Origin: DATLYT01 sp035574455
GTDB taxonomy: Bacteria; Bacteroidota; Ignavibacteria; UBA10030
DNA: 15,880 bases
Direction of reading: 5' to 3'
Assembly: GCA_035574455.1 (NCBI GenBank)
Contig: DATLYT010000172.1
Coordinates: 1-15,880, forward strand
In this document: in pieces, positions 14,671 to 15,880 of the stretch
Layout: each line of letters begins with the position of its first letter
Position numbering within the stretch: the stretch's first letter is position 1
Position numbers and translations under genes: made by a program
Notes under the pieces: generated by a model
The model's database searches: none
The model's input: the letters and a program-made list of their open reading frames with translations, nothing else
What the model was told of the DNA's origin: nothing

Positions 14671-15880
14671 CTAATTTTCTGACAGAAGCCTTTGCTCAAA
14701 TCTCCTGTGGGCTTCCTCATGCCACAGCAACGCCTGGGCCACCAAATACTTCGGCATCCTCCCAACCGAGTGCCCCAGCGGATATTCATAATGCAAACGA
14801 AAATCTTCCAGCGCCCGGCTGCATTCTGACTTCGGAATCTGCGTCACATCGCTCACCAACTCTTGGCCATTCCGTCGAATGTTCTCATAGCAGAGGTCTT
14901 GAACGGCATTGAGCTGTATCCCTTGCGGCACGGCAAATCTCCAACGCCCAGTTGATCGATCAAAACATGCGTCCACCTCATACGGCGCTATCATCTGTGG
15001 CCCGGTCACCACAGCAAATCCACCAAGCGTCGTCGGCTTCTCGCAGACATTGACCCCAGCAAAACCGTTAGGACGAGCTACAATGGTGATCGGAGGTGTA
15101 ACAGGAAAGACTGGCGGACACTCCGGTGCATCATCACATCCCTTCTTCACCAGCCAGACTCTCCTCGTATCCTGCGCCCGCATCTGCGCAATGTTCTCTG
15201 CCATCACTGTAACCTGTACCTCCACTGTATCACCACTCTGCATCGTATCAAAATATTCCCGCGTATCAATCCTGTCGCTCGGCTGCCATGAGATCACTGG
15301 CTCGAACTTTCCTGAACTCGGTGTGTGTTCCTCCTTCAAGATAATCAAAGGTTGATTATTCTGCGTCAACACAATCGTCGTGTCCTGTGCAGGATGGGTA
15401 ATCGTCACAGCAGGTGGCGGGTAGGGACAGGTAAGATTGATGTTTGCTGTGCCCTCGACTCCCTCCACCGTCACCCGCAAGGTCGCTTGCCGGTTCCCCA
15501 ACGGGATCACACCCCGTGAGGTATCAAGCACTGCCATGAACGAGAAACTCGAAGCTGTCACCGGAAACCTGATCGTCTGCCCCTCTTGCGTGCCCTGTCT
15601 CAAAAATGCATACGGCCCGACGCCTTCCAAGCTCGCCGTGGCCTGCAAGGTCGTGCCACCGCAAATCGTTACTGTCTGTCCTGAAGCATTCTTTAGTGTC
15701 ACATTGACCGGGGTGTTGTCCGTGCACTGCAGGGTCGTCTTCCCCGGCAGCACTGCCAGCTGGGCGACCTCAAACCCGGGCCTCAACCCTGCTGCCACGG
15801 CCACCGTCGCCGAGACCGGCACCGGTGCGGAAAACGCATTGAACACCGTGTCTTGGATCGTAAAGGTTCCACCAGTACCT
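14671..15880 (-). CDS. Large extracellular protein with a HEEAH motif (5' end outside the window, 3' end cut by TAG)
   Basis: The frame is open to the window edge, so about 400 C-terminal residues are visible and the true start is beyond 15880; the GTG at 15846 is not a credible start. Several beta-rich, Ig-like stretches come first (VNVTLKNASGQTVTICGG, GNRQATLRVTVEGVEG, PPPAVTITHPAQDTTIVL), with scattered Cys residues suggesting disulfides and an extracytoplasmic location. Near the end, WHEEAHRRFEQ holds a HExxH motif (codons at 14707-14721), typical of zinc metallopeptidases. Eleven residues later the frame meets TAG, where a zincin would normally still need its third metal ligand. The same frame continues past the TAG. 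I cannot name the family; peptidase activity is only inferred from the motif. Confidence 0.65.
   Translation of the reverse strand, partial: GTGGTFTIQDTVFNAFSAPVPVSATVAVAAGLRPGFEVAQLAVLPGKTTLQCTDNTPVNVTLKNASGQTVTICGGTTLQATASLEGVGPYAFLRQGTQEGQTIRFPVTASSFSFMAVLDTSRGVIPLGNRQATLRVTVEGVEGTANINLTCPYPPPAVTITHPAQDTTIVLTQNNQPLIILKEEHTPSSGKFEPVISWQPSDRIDTREYFDTMQSGDTVEVQVTVMAENIAQMRAQDTRRVWLVKKGCDDAPECPPVFPVTPPITIVARPNGFAGVNVCEKPTTLGGFAVVTGPQMIAPYEVDACFDRSTGRWRFAVPQGIQLNAVQDLCYENIRRNGQELVSDVTQIPKSECSRALEDFRLHYEYPLGHSVGRMPKYLVAQALLWHEEAHRRFEQRLLSEN

Overview
This window looks like chromosomal DNA from an FCB-group bacterium, most likely a Bacteroidota or Ignavibacteriota-type lineage. Four things point that way. 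One gene (12436-13083, minus) carries a C-terminal type IX secretion sorting domain of the 'NYPNPFNPTT' kind. All four predicted signal-peptidase-I substrates would begin with Gln after cleavage. Many starts lack a clear Shine-Dalgarno sequence. A dispersed palindromic repeat beginning TGTCATTCTGAG, of a kind seen in such genomes, is present. The assignment is inference; there is no rRNA or other phylogenetic marker that I could compare by alignment.

Layout. (1) 8-1019, minus strand: a tight run of hicB (antitoxin), a hicA toxin gene broken by an in-frame TGA, and a YdeI/OmdA-family gene. (2) 1091-1139: seven tandem copies of a 7-bp unit. (3) 1148-2206, minus: a secreted protein joining a mono-haem cytochrome c domain to a probable outer-membrane beta-barrel. 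(4) 2365-6381, plus: a BadF/NagK-type amino-sugar kinase followed by a lipoprotein fusing a NagZ-like GH3 enzyme to a serine beta-lactamase-like domain, a plausible cell-wall salvage pair. (5) 6382-6828: a 447-bp gap holding a palindromic repeat and a tiny lysine/glutamate-rich reading frame. (6) 6829-12358, plus: five genes spaced 22-38 bp apart, pruA, sucC, gatB, a small secreted protein and tpiA. (7) 12436-15880, minus: secreted proteins of unknown role, namely a small T9SS cargo, an alpha-helical repeat protein, and a large extracellular protein with a HEEAH motif whose reading frame is split by one amber codon and whose 5' end lies outside the window.

The genes do not form one obvious pathway. 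PruA and SucC both feed carbon through glutamate/2-oxoglutarate into the TCA cycle, TpiA is glycolytic, and GatB serves translation. The kinase and GH3 protein fit amino-sugar or peptidoglycan recycling. I see no tRNA, rRNA, CRISPR array, transposase or prophage gene. I found no complete, obviously new multi-gene system. The most unusual items are the amber-split HEEAH protein, the cytochrome-barrel fusion and the decayed hicBA locus.
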